Positions 35,451 to 42,701 of a stretch of DNA of 64,000 nucleotides are shown piece by piece. Each line of letters starts with the position of its first letter. Position 1 is the first letter of the stretch. Source of the DNA: Mesoflavibacter zeaxanthinifaciens DSM 18436 (GTDB lineage: Bacteria > Bacteroidota > Bacteroidia > Flavobacteriales > Flavobacteriaceae). Position numbers and translations under genes: made by a program. Under the pieces are notes generated by a model that was not told where the DNA came from, did not search any database, and saw only the letters and a program-made list of their open reading frames with translations. The stretch spans positions 62,001 to 126,000 of the forward strand of contig NZ_AULQ01000007.1 in the NCBI RefSeq assembly GCF_000422365.1, in the 5' to 3' direction.

Positions 35451-35484
35451 AAAAAAAGAGGAAGCAATACTTCCTCTTTTTTTT
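35451..35484 (+). terminator. Rho-independent terminator after the orphan gene
   Basis: AAAGAGGAAG and CTTCCTCTTT form a perfect ten-base stem, extended by A/T pairs, around the loop caata and followed by a run of T. It lies about 20 bases after the stop of the 34683-35432 gene. Confidence 0.92.
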
Positions 35485-35501
35485 TAATTAAAATACTAAC
35501 C

Positions 35502-35533
35502 GTCATTGCAAGTACGATGGATAAAGCAATCTC
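35502..35533 (+). repeat. Interspersed repeat, family A, diverged
   Basis: gtcattgcaagtacgatgg ... aagcaatctc. The inner cgag has become caag, but the ATTGC/GCAAT arms are kept. Confidence 0.75.
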
Positions 35534-35568
35534 TCACAACAACAATCAAGCAATCCAACAATCCCTTT

Positions 35569-35603
35569 GTCATTTCGAAGAAGGCACGACTGATAAATCA
35601 CAC
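35569..35603 (+). repeat. Interspersed repeat, family B
   Basis: gtcatttcgaagaaggcacg followed by actgataaatcacac. First member of the composite series running to 35784. Confidence 0.85.
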
Positions 35604-35641
35604 AAGCAACTCATCAACAAATCCACAAACCAACACAACAT

Positions 35642-35672
35642 GTCATTGCGAGAACGCAGTACGAAGCAATCC
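35642..35672 (+). repeat. Interspersed repeat, family A
   Basis: gtcattgcgagaacgcagta followed by cgaagcaatcc, with arms ATTGC/GCAAT. Same flanking spacers as the copy at 34139. Confidence 0.88.
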
Positions 35673-35687
35673 AACAATCTTCAGATC

Positions 35688-35741
35688 GTCACTTCGAGTG
35701 ATTTATAAAGCATGAGTAAATCGTATCGAGTATCGAGAAGC
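35688..35741 (+). repeat. Interspersed repeat, family C, inner stem ATTTAT/GTAAAT
   Basis: gtcacttcgagtg, ATTTAT, loop aaagcatga, GTAAAT, then a right arm in which tatcgag is duplicated (tatcgagtatcgagaagc). The single inner-arm change from C to T keeps a G-T pair. Confidence 0.85.
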
Positions 35742-35749
35742 ATCCCTAA

Positions 35750-35784
35750 GTCATTTCGAAGAAGGCACGACTGAGAAATCACAC
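35750..35784 (+). repeat. Interspersed repeat, family B
   Basis: gtcatttcgaagaaggcacg followed by actgagaaatcacac, closing the second composite series. Confidence 0.85.
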
Positions 35785-35858
35785 AAGCAACTCAACAACA
35801 AATAAACACAAAACATCATTCAAAACGAAGCAAAGAATCTAAAATTCGAAGCATCGAG

Positions 35859-35896
35859 TAATCTAGCAATCTAACAATCGAATAATCTAAAAATCT
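35859..35896. repeat. Octanucleotide-period tract (aatctaNN) near the wzc stop
   Basis: The core aatc recurs every eight bases five times. Tracts of the same type occur before the family C elements at 39537 and 41710 and upstream of the cobalamin adenosyltransferase gene. Confidence 0.7.
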
Positions 35897-38345
35897 ACTT
35901 TCTAAAAATCCTTTTCACCCTATCCAGCAAAGACGCTTTTTTAGGTCCATTATCATGATACCCATTACCATAAGCACCATAACCGTAACCATAGCCGTAT
36001 CCATAACCGTAACCGTATGTACCTTTTTGATTAAAGTAATTGTATAAGAAACTAATATTCTTCACCTCTCCTTTTTGATGTTTATCTTTAATCAGTTGTA
36101 ACATATCTTTTTTAGTGTAATCCTGACGCACAACATATAAGGTAGCATCAGCGTATTCAATAAGTTCTAGCGCATCAGCAACTAACCCAACAGGAGGCGT
36201 ATCTAATATAATGTAGTCATACTTAGATTTAAGCTCTTCAATAAGCGCATCCATTTTTTCACCAATCAATAACTCCGAAGGATTAGGAGGTATAGGTCCA
36301 GAGGTAATAACATCCAAATCTTCCATCATAGTCTTTTGGGTAACTTCCTCTAAAGACATCTGACCAATCAAGTAATTAACCGCACCAATGTTATTATCAA
36401 TGTCAAAATCTCCAAATATTTTAGGCTTACGCAAATCTAAACCTACCAACACAGTTTTCTTACCACTAAGCGCAAATACAGAAGCTATATTAATAGAACA
36501 AAAGGTTTTACCTTCTCCGCTAATAGAAGAAGTAAGCATCACTGTTTTTGTACCTTCTACATCATGCTTTTTATACATAAACTGTAAGCTAGAACGTACA
36601 GCTCTAAATGCTTCAGCTATAGCAGATTTTGGTTTATTAAGTACAGCTAAATTATTTTCACTTTCATTTTTACCAACTACTCCTAGTAATGGGATTTTAG
36701 TTAAGTCCTTTAAATCGTTTGGACTATGCAACTTATGATCAAAAAACGTCACTAAAAAGGCAATGATTAGTATAGGGATTAAAGCGCCTAAAACAGCAAA
36801 AACATATCGTATATTTAAGTTTCTAGTCACTCTACCCTGACCCGTATCTTTAGCTGGCTCAAGCAAATTAATATCAGATACGTTAGAAGCTTTAACCAAT
36901 TCTGCCTCACCGCGTTTTGCCAAGTATAAATTGTAAGTATTTTGGCTTAACAGGTACTCGCGCTCTATGGCTTGTAGTTGTTGCTGACTTTCTGGTAAAG
37001 TAGAAAACTCGCGCTCTACATTATAAATCTTATTATTTATAGATTGAATTTGATACCTGATATTAGTTTTTGCTGAAGAAATACTTTCAAACATCACTTT
37101 TTTTAAGCCATCAATTTGACGGTTTAAATCATCAAAAATGGACACATTATCTCGTACAGAATATTCTAATTTAGATTTTTCTGATGAAATTTGTATCATT
37201 TGAGAAATTAACCCTTGTATATTCCCATCACTAATACCTTCAATAACTGGCGCAGGAAAACTAGTAAAATCATCACTAGTTTCTAAATAGTTTTTCAGCA
37301 AGTCGTAAGACATTAGCTGCTTTTCGTAACTTTCCTTTTGCGTCTCATAATTAGTAATTTTACTAGATAGTTCACCCGTTTCGTTTTCTAGATTATATAG
37401 CTTATTATCACGTTTAAACTCATTTAAAGAGTCTGCCTTTTTTGTCAAATCCCCTTTTACCCTAGACAACTGTTTATCAATAAAATTAATAGTATTAACC
37501 GCATACTGATTTTTCTTTTCTAGCTGATCACGATCTAATATGTATATAGAGGTGTTTAAATAATCAACTATTTTAGCCTTATTTTTATTGGTTAACCTAA
37601 TACTAAGCAAAGGTGAACGCTCTTCATTAACGACAACATAAGATCTTAAAAAGCCAGAAACTGCACTATTAAAACTAGTATATTGTATAAAATAAGTTTT
37701 ACCTACAGGTATACTAAAATCTTCACGTAATTCAATACTTCCCTTTAAAAAAGGCAAATTAATATACTCGCCTATTTGATAGCGTTTTTTTAATGTTGGT
37801 TGAGTTACTGGCAAACGTTTCACTTCTTTACTCACAAAATTCTGAGTTGCAATAGTTTCTGCTTCACCAAAATCATAAGATAAATCAAAAGAAGTAGCAT
37901 CAACAAACTCTACCTTAATAGGATGTCCTAAAACCTGATATGCGCTATCTAACCCAACAAATTTAAAAGGAACACTGCCGTACATATCGGTTTTATAAAA
38001 ACGTCCCTGAGTCAAATAACTTAAATATAAATCTAAACTATCTACGACCTTTTCATGATGTTCTCTAGATTTTAAATTAAGAAGCACTTCTTGTACTTTA
38101 CCAGAAATACCACCATAATTAAAAATTAAACTTGTATTAGAAGTAAATAACGGATTTTTATCATCTTGCACCGTAATTTTAGCGTCTAATGTATAAGGAA
38201 ACTCTTCTCTTATATTTTGTTGATATACAATATAGACTCCAACAATTAAAGCCAACAAAAACCACTTCCAATAACTTAAAGCTCTAAAAACAAAAGCTTT
38301 AAAATCAAACATTTGCACATCTTGCTCTTGGACTTGATTTTCCAT
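35895..38345 (-). CDS. wzc: Wzc-type polysaccharide co-polymerase with BY-kinase domain
   Basis: 816 residues. A first membrane helix lies at about residues 25-43. A long periplasmic part with coiled-coil helices follows, then a second helix near 515-537 (FAVLGALIPILIIAFLVTFF). The cytoplasmic BY-kinase domain has SSISGEGKTFCSINIA (Walker A), TVLVGLDLRKPKIFGDF (Walker A') and YIILDTPPVGLVADALE (Walker B). The C-terminal tail holds a run of alternating Tyr and Gly, the autophosphorylation cluster, encoded by a hexanucleotide-like repeat. Wzc controls chain length and opens export through Wza. It starts one base after the wza stop. Confidence 0.95.
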   Translation of the reverse strand: MENQVQEQDVQMFDFKAFVFRALSYWKWFLLALIVGVYIVYQQNIREEFPYTLDAKITVQDDKNPLFTSNTSLIFNYGGISGKVQEVLLNLKSREHHEKVVDSLDLYLSYLTQGRFYKTDMYGSVPFKFVGLDSAYQVLGHPIKVEFVDATSFDLSYDFGEAETIATQNFVSKEVKRLPVTQPTLKKRYQIGEYINLPFLKGSIELREDFSIPVGKTYFIQYTSFNSAVSGFLRSYVVVNEERSPLLSIRLTNKNKAKIVDYLNTSIYILDRDQLEKKNQYAVNTINFIDKQLSRVKGDLTKKADSLNEFKRDNKLYNLENETGELSSKITNYETQKESYEKQLMSYDLLKNYLETSDDFTSFPAPVIEGISDGNIQGLISQMIQISSEKSKLEYSVRDNVSIFDDLNRQIDGLKKVMFESISSAKTNIRYQIQSINNKIYNVEREFSTLPESQQQLQAIEREYLLSQNTYNLYLAKRGEAELVKASNVSDINLLEPAKDTGQGRVTRNLNIRYVFAVLGALIPILIIAFLVTFFDHKLHSPNDLKDLTKIPLLGVVGKNESENNLAVLNKPKSAIAEAFRAVRSSLQFMYKKHDVEGTKTVMLTSSISGEGKTFCSINIASVFALSGKKTVLVGLDLRKPKIFGDFDIDNNIGAVNYLIGQMSLEEVTQKTMMEDLDVITSGPIPPNPSELLIGEKMDALIEELKSKYDYIILDTPPVGLVADALELIEYADATLYVVRQDYTKKDMLQLIKDKHQKGEVKNISFLYNYFNQKGTYGYGYGYGYGYGYGAYGNGYHDNGPKKASLLDRVKRIFRK

Positions 38346-38346
38346 A

Positions 38347-39147
38347 TTATAAATTTCTTGCTAAAAAGTAAGTACTAACTAATACCGAAAAGATACTTGC
38401 TACCGTAGTTATAGTTTGTGTTGCGGTTTGACCTGCTCCTAAAGCCTTTCGTTTTAAAGGTTTAACCATAATAATATCATTAGGCTGTATATAATAAAAC
38501 TCAGATTCCATCGCAGCTATATCGGTCAAATCTATATGATGTATTTTTTGTCCATCAGGATACTGCCTAACAATTAGTACATCTTTACGATCTCCTGTTT
38601 GTGTAATATCACCTGCATTAGCAACCGCTTCAAGTATATTAACGCGTTCTCTATATAATACTTGTGTCCCTTTATTACCAATTTCACCAAGCGTGGTATA
38701 TCTTAAACCTGCTAGTTTTACGGTCACAAAGATTTGCGCTGTTTCTTTAAAATACTTCTCTAGCAACAAATCCTTTACCTTATCTTCTATTTCTTCTACA
38801 GTGTATCCTAACACGTTAATCTCTCCTAATATTGGAAATTCGATATTACCATGTAAATCCACAGTAAAACCATTAAAGTAAAGACCTTGTTCAGACTGTC
38901 CAATATTACCTCCAGCATTAGTATTAGTTGGGTTAAAAATCTTTACCAATTCTTCATCTAAAGCTTTTACGTTAATACTTAAAATATCATCTATCTGCAC
39001 ACGGTACGGTTGTGCTAACGCTTTAATCTGTAACGAGTCATTTGCTATTGTCCCTTTGTTTTGTAAGTAAACAACGTCTTTGTTTGTGATACAAGAAGAA
39101 CTAAAAAGAACTAAAACAAGCAGTAAACAAGCAATAAGTGGCTTCAT
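38347..39147 (-). CDS. wza: Wza-type outer-membrane polysaccharide export lipoprotein
   Basis: 266 residues from the ATG at 39147. This start gives MKPLIACLLLVLVLFSSSC, a lipoprotein signal peptide with the acylated Cys, while the longer reading from 39213 runs over a promoter box. PYRVQIDDILSINVKAL is the start of the polysaccharide export domain and YTTLGEIGNKGTQVLYRERV a following SLBB-type repeat. A C-terminal helix (TVASIFSVLVSTYFLARNL) would cross the outer membrane as in Wza. Works with the adjacent Wzc. Confidence 0.94.
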   Translation of the reverse strand: MKPLIACLLLVLVLFSSSCITNKDVVYLQNKGTIANDSLQIKALAQPYRVQIDDILSINVKALDEELVKIFNPTNTNAGGNIGQSEQGLYFNGFTVDLHGNIEFPILGEINVLGYTVEEIEDKVKDLLLEKYFKETAQIFVTVKLAGLRYTTLGEIGNKGTQVLYRERVNILEAVANAGDITQTGDRKDVLIVRQYPDGQKIHHIDLTDIAAMESEFYYIQPNDIIMVKPLKRKALGAGQTATQTITTVASIFSVLVSTYFLARNL

Positions 39148-39168
39148 ATAGAGGCATTTGATAAGTGA

Positions 39169-39176
39169 CAAATATA
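39169..39176 (-). promoter_or_regulatory. -7 promoter box of wza-wzc
   Basis: The minus strand reads TATATTTG, an exact TAnnTTTG, 21 bases before the chosen wza ATG and downstream of the alternative upstream ATG, so it also decides the start. A good -33 element is not evident. Confidence 0.6.
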
Positions 39177-39330
39177 GTTTTTCAACCTGAAAAATAAAAC
39201 TTTTACCGAACATTTCAACCGCTTAACTGTTTTACTAAAATTATAGATTAGCAATTGTAAATTAATTATTGGTAAACATCTCAAACAATCCAATAATCCA
39301 ACAATCTATAAACCCAACAATCAAAATATA

Positions 39331-39376
39331 GTCACTTCAAGTCATAAATAAAAATAAGCAAATCGTATCGAGAAGC
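39331..39376 (+). repeat. Interspersed repeat, family C, strongly diverged
   Basis: gtcacttcaagtcataaata then aaaataagcaaatcgtatcg and agaagc. The ends are kept but the inner stem has decayed. Confidence 0.7.
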
Positions 39377-39384
39377 ATCTCCAA

Positions 39385-39408
39385 GTCATTTCGAAGAAGG
39401 CACGACAC
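39385..39408 (+). repeat. Interspersed repeat, family B, truncated
   Basis: gtcatttcgaagaaggcacg then acac; the usual tgagaaatc right arm is missing, as if deleted between two nearby repeats of acgac/acac. Confidence 0.7.
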
Positions 39409-39446
39409 AAGCAACTCAGCAACAAATCCACAAACCAACAAAACTT

Positions 39447-39482
39447 GTCATTCCGAAATGAGGCACGACTGAGAAATCTCAC
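39447..39482 (+). repeat. Interspersed repeat, family B variant
   Basis: gtcattccgaaatgaggcac then gactgagaaatctcac. The middle differs from other B copies. It is preceded by the conserved spacer caacaaatccacaaaccaac. Confidence 0.75.
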
Positions 39483-39536
39483 ACGAGCAATGAGTAAAAA
39501 TCTCAAATAGTCTAACAATCCAACAATCGAGCTATC

Positions 39537-39582
39537 GTCACTTCGAGTGATGCCGAAGCATGAGGCTATTGTATCGAGAAGC
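39537..39582 (+). repeat. Interspersed repeat, family C, inner stem ATGCC/GGC-AT
   Basis: gtcacttcgagtg, ATGCC, loop gaagcatga, GGCTAT, then tgtatcgagaagc. The inner arms differ from the ATTTAC/GTAAAT copies but still pair, with one extra T. It is immediately preceded by an octamer tract. Confidence 0.85.
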
Positions 39583-39657
39583 AACAAAAAACCAAATCCA
39601 CAAACTTTCGCCTTTCAACTTAAAACTAATATTCCCATCTTTGCAAAAAAGAACACT

Positions 39658-41520
39658 TTGAATTACTTAACTGTAGAAAATATTTCTAAATCCTATGGAG
39701 AGCGTACATTGTTTAAAGCCCTCTCTTTTAGTGTACACAAGGATCAAAAAATTGCATTTGTAGCAAAAAATGGTACCGGAAAAACTTCCATTCTTAATAT
39801 TCTAGCTGGTTTTGACGCTCCAGATACTGGTCAAATTATCTACCGTAAAGACATAAAAGTAGCATTTTTACCGCAAGAACCTAATCTAGATCCTAATTTA
39901 ACTATAGAGCAAACTATATTTAATGCAGATAACCCTATATTAGACATTATTGCTAATTACGAAAAAGCTTTACAAAATCCAGAAGACACAGAAGCTTACC
40001 AAACAGCGTTTGAGCAAATGGAAAGGCATCAAGCTTGGGATTTTGAAACTCAATACAAGCAAATTCTTTTCTTGTTAAAACTAGACAGCTTAGACCAAAA
40101 AGTAAATAACTTATCTGGTGGACAAAAAAAACGTCTAAGCTTAGCAAACGCATTAATCAATAAACCAGATTTATTAATCCTGGATGAGCCTACCAACCAT
40201 CTTGATTTAGAAATGATTGAGTGGTTAGAAGGCTTCTTTGCTAAAGAAAACATCACCTTGTTTATGGTAACGCACGACCGTTATTTTTTAGAACGTGTCT
40301 GCAACGAAATAATAGAATTAGATCACGGAGAGCTTTACACCTATAAAGGCAACTATTCTTATTACTTAGAGAAAAAAGAAGAACGTATTTTAAGAGAACA
40401 AACCGAAGTTAATAAAGCAAAACAACTCTATAAAAAAGAGCTAGGTTGGATGCGTAGACAACCCAAAGCACGTACCACCAAATCTAAATCTAGAATAGAC
40501 GACTTTGCCGAAATAAAACACAAAGCACACCAACGCCGTAAAGATCATGTTGTCGAGTTAGAGATAAACATGGAGCGCTTAGGTAGTAAGATTGTAGAGT
40601 TAGTAAAACTTTCAAAATCTTTTAAAGACAAAATCATTTTAGACCAATTTAGCTACAACTTTCAAAAAGGTGAACGTGTTGGAATTATTGGTAAAAATGG
40701 AACAGGTAAATCCACATTTTTAAACATCCTTACGCAAACCGCACAACCCGATAGCGGTAAGATTATTATTGGAGAAACAGTTAAATTTGGATACTACACT
40801 CAAGCAGGAATTAATCCAAAAGAAGGACAAAAAGTAATTGATGTTGTTAGAGAATTTGGAGATTATATTCCACTAAAAAAAGGACGTCAAATTAGTGCGC
40901 AACAATTATTAGAACGTTTCTTATTTGACCGTAAAAAACAATATGATTTTGTCGAAAAACTTAGTGGTGGCGAGCGTAAACGTCTATACTTATGTACCGT
41001 TTTAATTCAAAACCCTAACTTTTTAATCTTAGACGAGCCGACTAACGATTTAGATATTGTTACACTTAATGTTTTAGAAGACTTTCTATTAGATTTTCCT
41101 GGTTGTTTAATTGTGGTCTCTCACGACCGCTATTTTATGGATAAAATTGTAGACCATCTGTTAGTCTTTAAAGGTGAAGGTGAAATTGAAGATTTCCCTG
41201 GTAATTATACAGATTACCGCATTTATGAAGACAGTAAACCACCAGAAATAGCTTCTGAAGATAAAAAGGAAAAGAAAACTTGGAAAAAAGACAGCAATAG
41301 TAATCTGTCTTATAATGAACAAAAAGAATATAAAAACTTAGAAAGTAAGATTAAATCCCTAGAGTTTGATAAAAAAGAATTAGAACAACAATTCTTAAAT
41401 CCTGACTTAACACAAGACCAAATCACAGAACTCTCTAACAAAATGCAAACGATTATAGATAGTATAGAAGAAAAAGAATTACGTTGGTTGGAACTTGCAG
41501 AAAAAATGGAAAATGAGTAA
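39658..41520 (+). CDS. ABC-F family ATPase (Uup-like)
   Basis: 620 residues from a TTG start. The frame stays open further upstream to an ATG at 39547, but that part is repeat element and precedes a -7-like box (CATCTTTG, 39636-39643), whereas the TTG begins the usual family sequence NYLTVENISKSYGERTLF. It has two ATPase modules: AKNGTGKTSILNIL, LSGGQKKRLSLA and LLILDEPTNHLDLEM, then GKNGTGKSTFLNIL, LSGGERKRLYLC and FLILDEPTNDLDI. A charged interdomain linker near residue 240-310 and a C-terminal coiled coil (about residues 555-620) are typical of Uup. No transmembrane domains, so it is a cytosolic ribosome- or DNA-associated factor rather than a transporter. Confidence 0.93.
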   Translation: MNYLTVENISKSYGERTLFKALSFSVHKDQKIAFVAKNGTGKTSILNILAGFDAPDTGQIIYRKDIKVAFLPQEPNLDPNLTIEQTIFNADNPILDIIANYEKALQNPEDTEAYQTAFEQMERHQAWDFETQYKQILFLLKLDSLDQKVNNLSGGQKKRLSLANALINKPDLLILDEPTNHLDLEMIEWLEGFFAKENITLFMVTHDRYFLERVCNEIIELDHGELYTYKGNYSYYLEKKEERILREQTEVNKAKQLYKKELGWMRRQPKARTTKSKSRIDDFAEIKHKAHQRRKDHVVELEINMERLGSKIVELVKLSKSFKDKIILDQFSYNFQKGERVGIIGKNGTGKSTFLNILTQTAQPDSGKIIIGETVKFGYYTQAGINPKEGQKVIDVVREFGDYIPLKKGRQISAQQLLERFLFDRKKQYDFVEKLSGGERKRLYLCTVLIQNPNFLILDEPTNDLDIVTLNVLEDFLLDFPGCLIVVSHDRYFMDKIVDHLLVFKGEGEIEDFPGNYTDYRIYEDSKPPEIASEDKKEKKTWKKDSNSNLSYNEQKEYKNLESKIKSLEFDKKELEQQFLNPDLTQDQITELSNKMQTIIDSIEEKELRWLELAEKMENE

Positions 41521-41581
41521 AACTAGTGATTAATAACTGATAACTGATGATTAATAAATGATGACTATAAAAAATCCTTTA

Positions 41582-41610
41582 GTCATTTCGAGCACAGCGA
41601 GAAATCACAC
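41582..41610 (+). repeat. Interspersed repeat, family B, minimal form
   Basis: gtcatttcgagcacagcgag then aaatcacac. The shortest copy: arms ATTTC/GAAAT, a symmetric GA/GA step, inner GC/GC and loop aca. Confidence 0.85.
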
Positions 41611-41664
41611 AAAAAGCATAAAACTAGATGTACTCAGACCAAGGAAGAGTTAGAAATTAGTAAA

Positions 41665-41709
41665 TATCTAATAATCCAAAAATCTAATAGTCCAGTAATC
41701 TAAAAAATC
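41665..41709. repeat. Octanucleotide-period tract before a family C element
   Basis: The core tc recurs at eight-base spacing five times (atatcta, aatccaaa, aatctaat, agtccagt, aatctaaa) and runs directly into the family C element, the same arrangement as at 39509-39536. Confidence 0.7.
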
Positions 41710-41754
41710 GTCACTTCGAGTGATGCCGAAGCATGAGGCATTGTATCGAGAAGC
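41710..41754 (+). repeat. Interspersed repeat, family C, inner stem ATGCC/GGCAT
   Basis: gtcacttcgagtg, ATGCC, loop gaagcatga, GGCAT, then tgtatcgagaagc. The inner stem pairs perfectly with a different sequence from the 34185 copy. Confidence 0.88.
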
Positions 41755-41797
41755 TAAAGAATAAACTACTATATTTATCACGTCCAAATTACTCCTA

Positions 41798-42571
41798 ATG
41801 AGAAAACTAATCATAGCCTATATAAAATTCTTATTACGCTCTAAAAATCAACATGGTGTCCACTCTCCTTTTGTTTATGATTTAGTGACAAAATGCTTTT
41901 ATGACAATACAAAATACTCCACCTACAATCAACTAAAAACTTACCGAAAAGACTTGCTTCAAAATAAAACAACTATAGAAGTCACAGATTTAGGTGCTGG
42001 CTCTCAAGTAGATAAATCCAACATAAGAAAAGTATCAGATATTACTAAAAATGCTGGCACAACAGTTAAAAGAGCAAAACTATTTTTCAGATTATCTCGT
42101 TATTTTAAATTCAACCAAGTTTTAGAATTAGGTACATCTATGGGTATTGCTACACATGCCATGAGTTTAGGTAACCCAAAAACACAAATTACTACTATTG
42201 AAGGTTGTCCAAATATTTCAAAATTTACTAAAGACAATTTCAATAAATTAGGCTTAAATAACATTACTTCATTAACAGGAGATTTTAAAGCGGTTATTCC
42301 AACATTAACATCAAACACATATGATTTAATCTATTTTGACGGCAACCACCAAAAAGAAGCAACTATAGAGTATTTCAATATGTTATTACCTACAATTAAT
42401 AACAATACCATTTTTATTTTTGATGACATTTATTGGTCAAAAGGAATGACAGAAGCTTGGGAAACAATAAAAAAACATCCGCAAGTTACAGTTACTATAG
42501 ACACATTTTTTTGGGGATTTGTAAGCTTCAGAAAAGAACAAGCCAAAGAACATTTTACTATTAGAATTTAG
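41798..42571 (+). CDS. Class I SAM-dependent methyltransferase
   Basis: 257 residues. FNQVLELGTSMGIATHAMSL near residue 105 is motif I of the Rossmann methyltransferase fold. TTIEGCPNISKF follows as the acidic strand-2 end, and YDLIYFDGNHQKEATIEYF near residue 175 is the motif with DGxH seen in O-methyltransferase-like Methyltransf_24 proteins. FDDIYWSKGMTEAW near 208 is also typical. The N-terminus HGVHSPFVYDLV is a recurrent feature of this Bacteroidota group. Substrate unknown; it stands alone between repeat-bearing gaps. Confidence 0.85.
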   Translation: MRKLIIAYIKFLLRSKNQHGVHSPFVYDLVTKCFYDNTKYSTYNQLKTYRKDLLQNKTTIEVTDLGAGSQVDKSNIRKVSDITKNAGTTVKRAKLFFRLSRYFKFNQVLELGTSMGIATHAMSLGNPKTQITTIEGCPNISKFTKDNFNKLGLNNITSLTGDFKAVIPTLTSNTYDLIYFDGNHQKEATIEYFNMLLPTINNNTIFIFDDIYWSKGMTEAWETIKKHPQVTVTIDTFFWGFVSFRKEQAKEHFTIRI

Positions 42572-42605
42572 TGTGAATAGTGAATAATGTGTAGAAGTAG
42601 CTAAT

Positions 42606-42655
42606 AATCGAAAAATCGTGCAATCGTGCAATCGAGCAATCTAAACATCTAATCT
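42606..42655. repeat. Octanucleotide-period tract (aatcgNgc)
   Basis: aatcg/aatct cores recur every eight bases about six times (aatcgaaa, aatcgtgc, aatcgtgc, aatcgagc, aatctaaa). Unlike two other tracts it is not followed by a family C element. Confidence 0.75.
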
Positions 42656-42688
42656 CCTAAAAAACTTTCACTTTAAACTTTAAACTCC

Positions 42689-42696
42689 TAAATTTG
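42689..42696 (+). promoter_or_regulatory. -7 promoter box right before the adenosyltransferase start
   Basis: TAAATTTG matches TAnnTTTG exactly and ends five bases before the ATG, so the transcript would begin at or within a base or two of the start codon (leaderless or nearly so). Confidence 0.5.
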
Positions 42697-42701
42697 ATAC
42701 T

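Larger units (their letters stand above)
35485..35894. other. Gene-free repeat-rich region between the orphan gene and wzc
   Basis: Contains families A, B, A, C, B in that order (listed separately) and, at 35859-35896, an octamer tract with aatc recurring every eight bases that runs into the wzc stop region. Overlapping short open reading frames here are composed entirely of repeat sequence and are not genes. Confidence 0.75.
39214..39635. other. Gene-free repeat-rich region between divergent wza and ABC-F genes
   Basis: Holds an octamer tract at about 39285-39323, a diverged family C element (39331), a truncated family B (39385), a family B variant (39447), a second octamer tract (39509-39536) and a further family C element (39537). 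Reading frames crossing the region, including the upstream extension of the ABC-F frame, consist of repeat sequence. Confidence 0.75.

Noticed and set aside
35506-35715. Short plus-strand reading frames between the orphan gene and wzc
   Set aside because: They consist wholly of interspersed A/B/C repeat sequence and are not conserved coding regions.
34072-35784. CRISPR array, considered because of repeated units with spacers
   Set aside because: The repeats are of three different families, the spacers themselves are repeated, spacing is irregular and no cas genes are present.
39148-39213. Upstream ATG of wza at 39213
   Set aside because: A TAnnTTTG box lies between it and 39147, and the ATG at 39147 begins a proper lipoprotein signal peptide.
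39342-39587. 81-codon minus-strand reading frame
   Set aside because: Crosses two palindrome-like repeats and an octamer tract; the peptide is repeat-derived.
39547-39657. N-terminal extension of the ABC-F protein from an ATG at 39547
   Set aside because: The extension encodes repeat sequence and lies before a -7-like box; the TTG at 39658 gives the normal family N-terminus.
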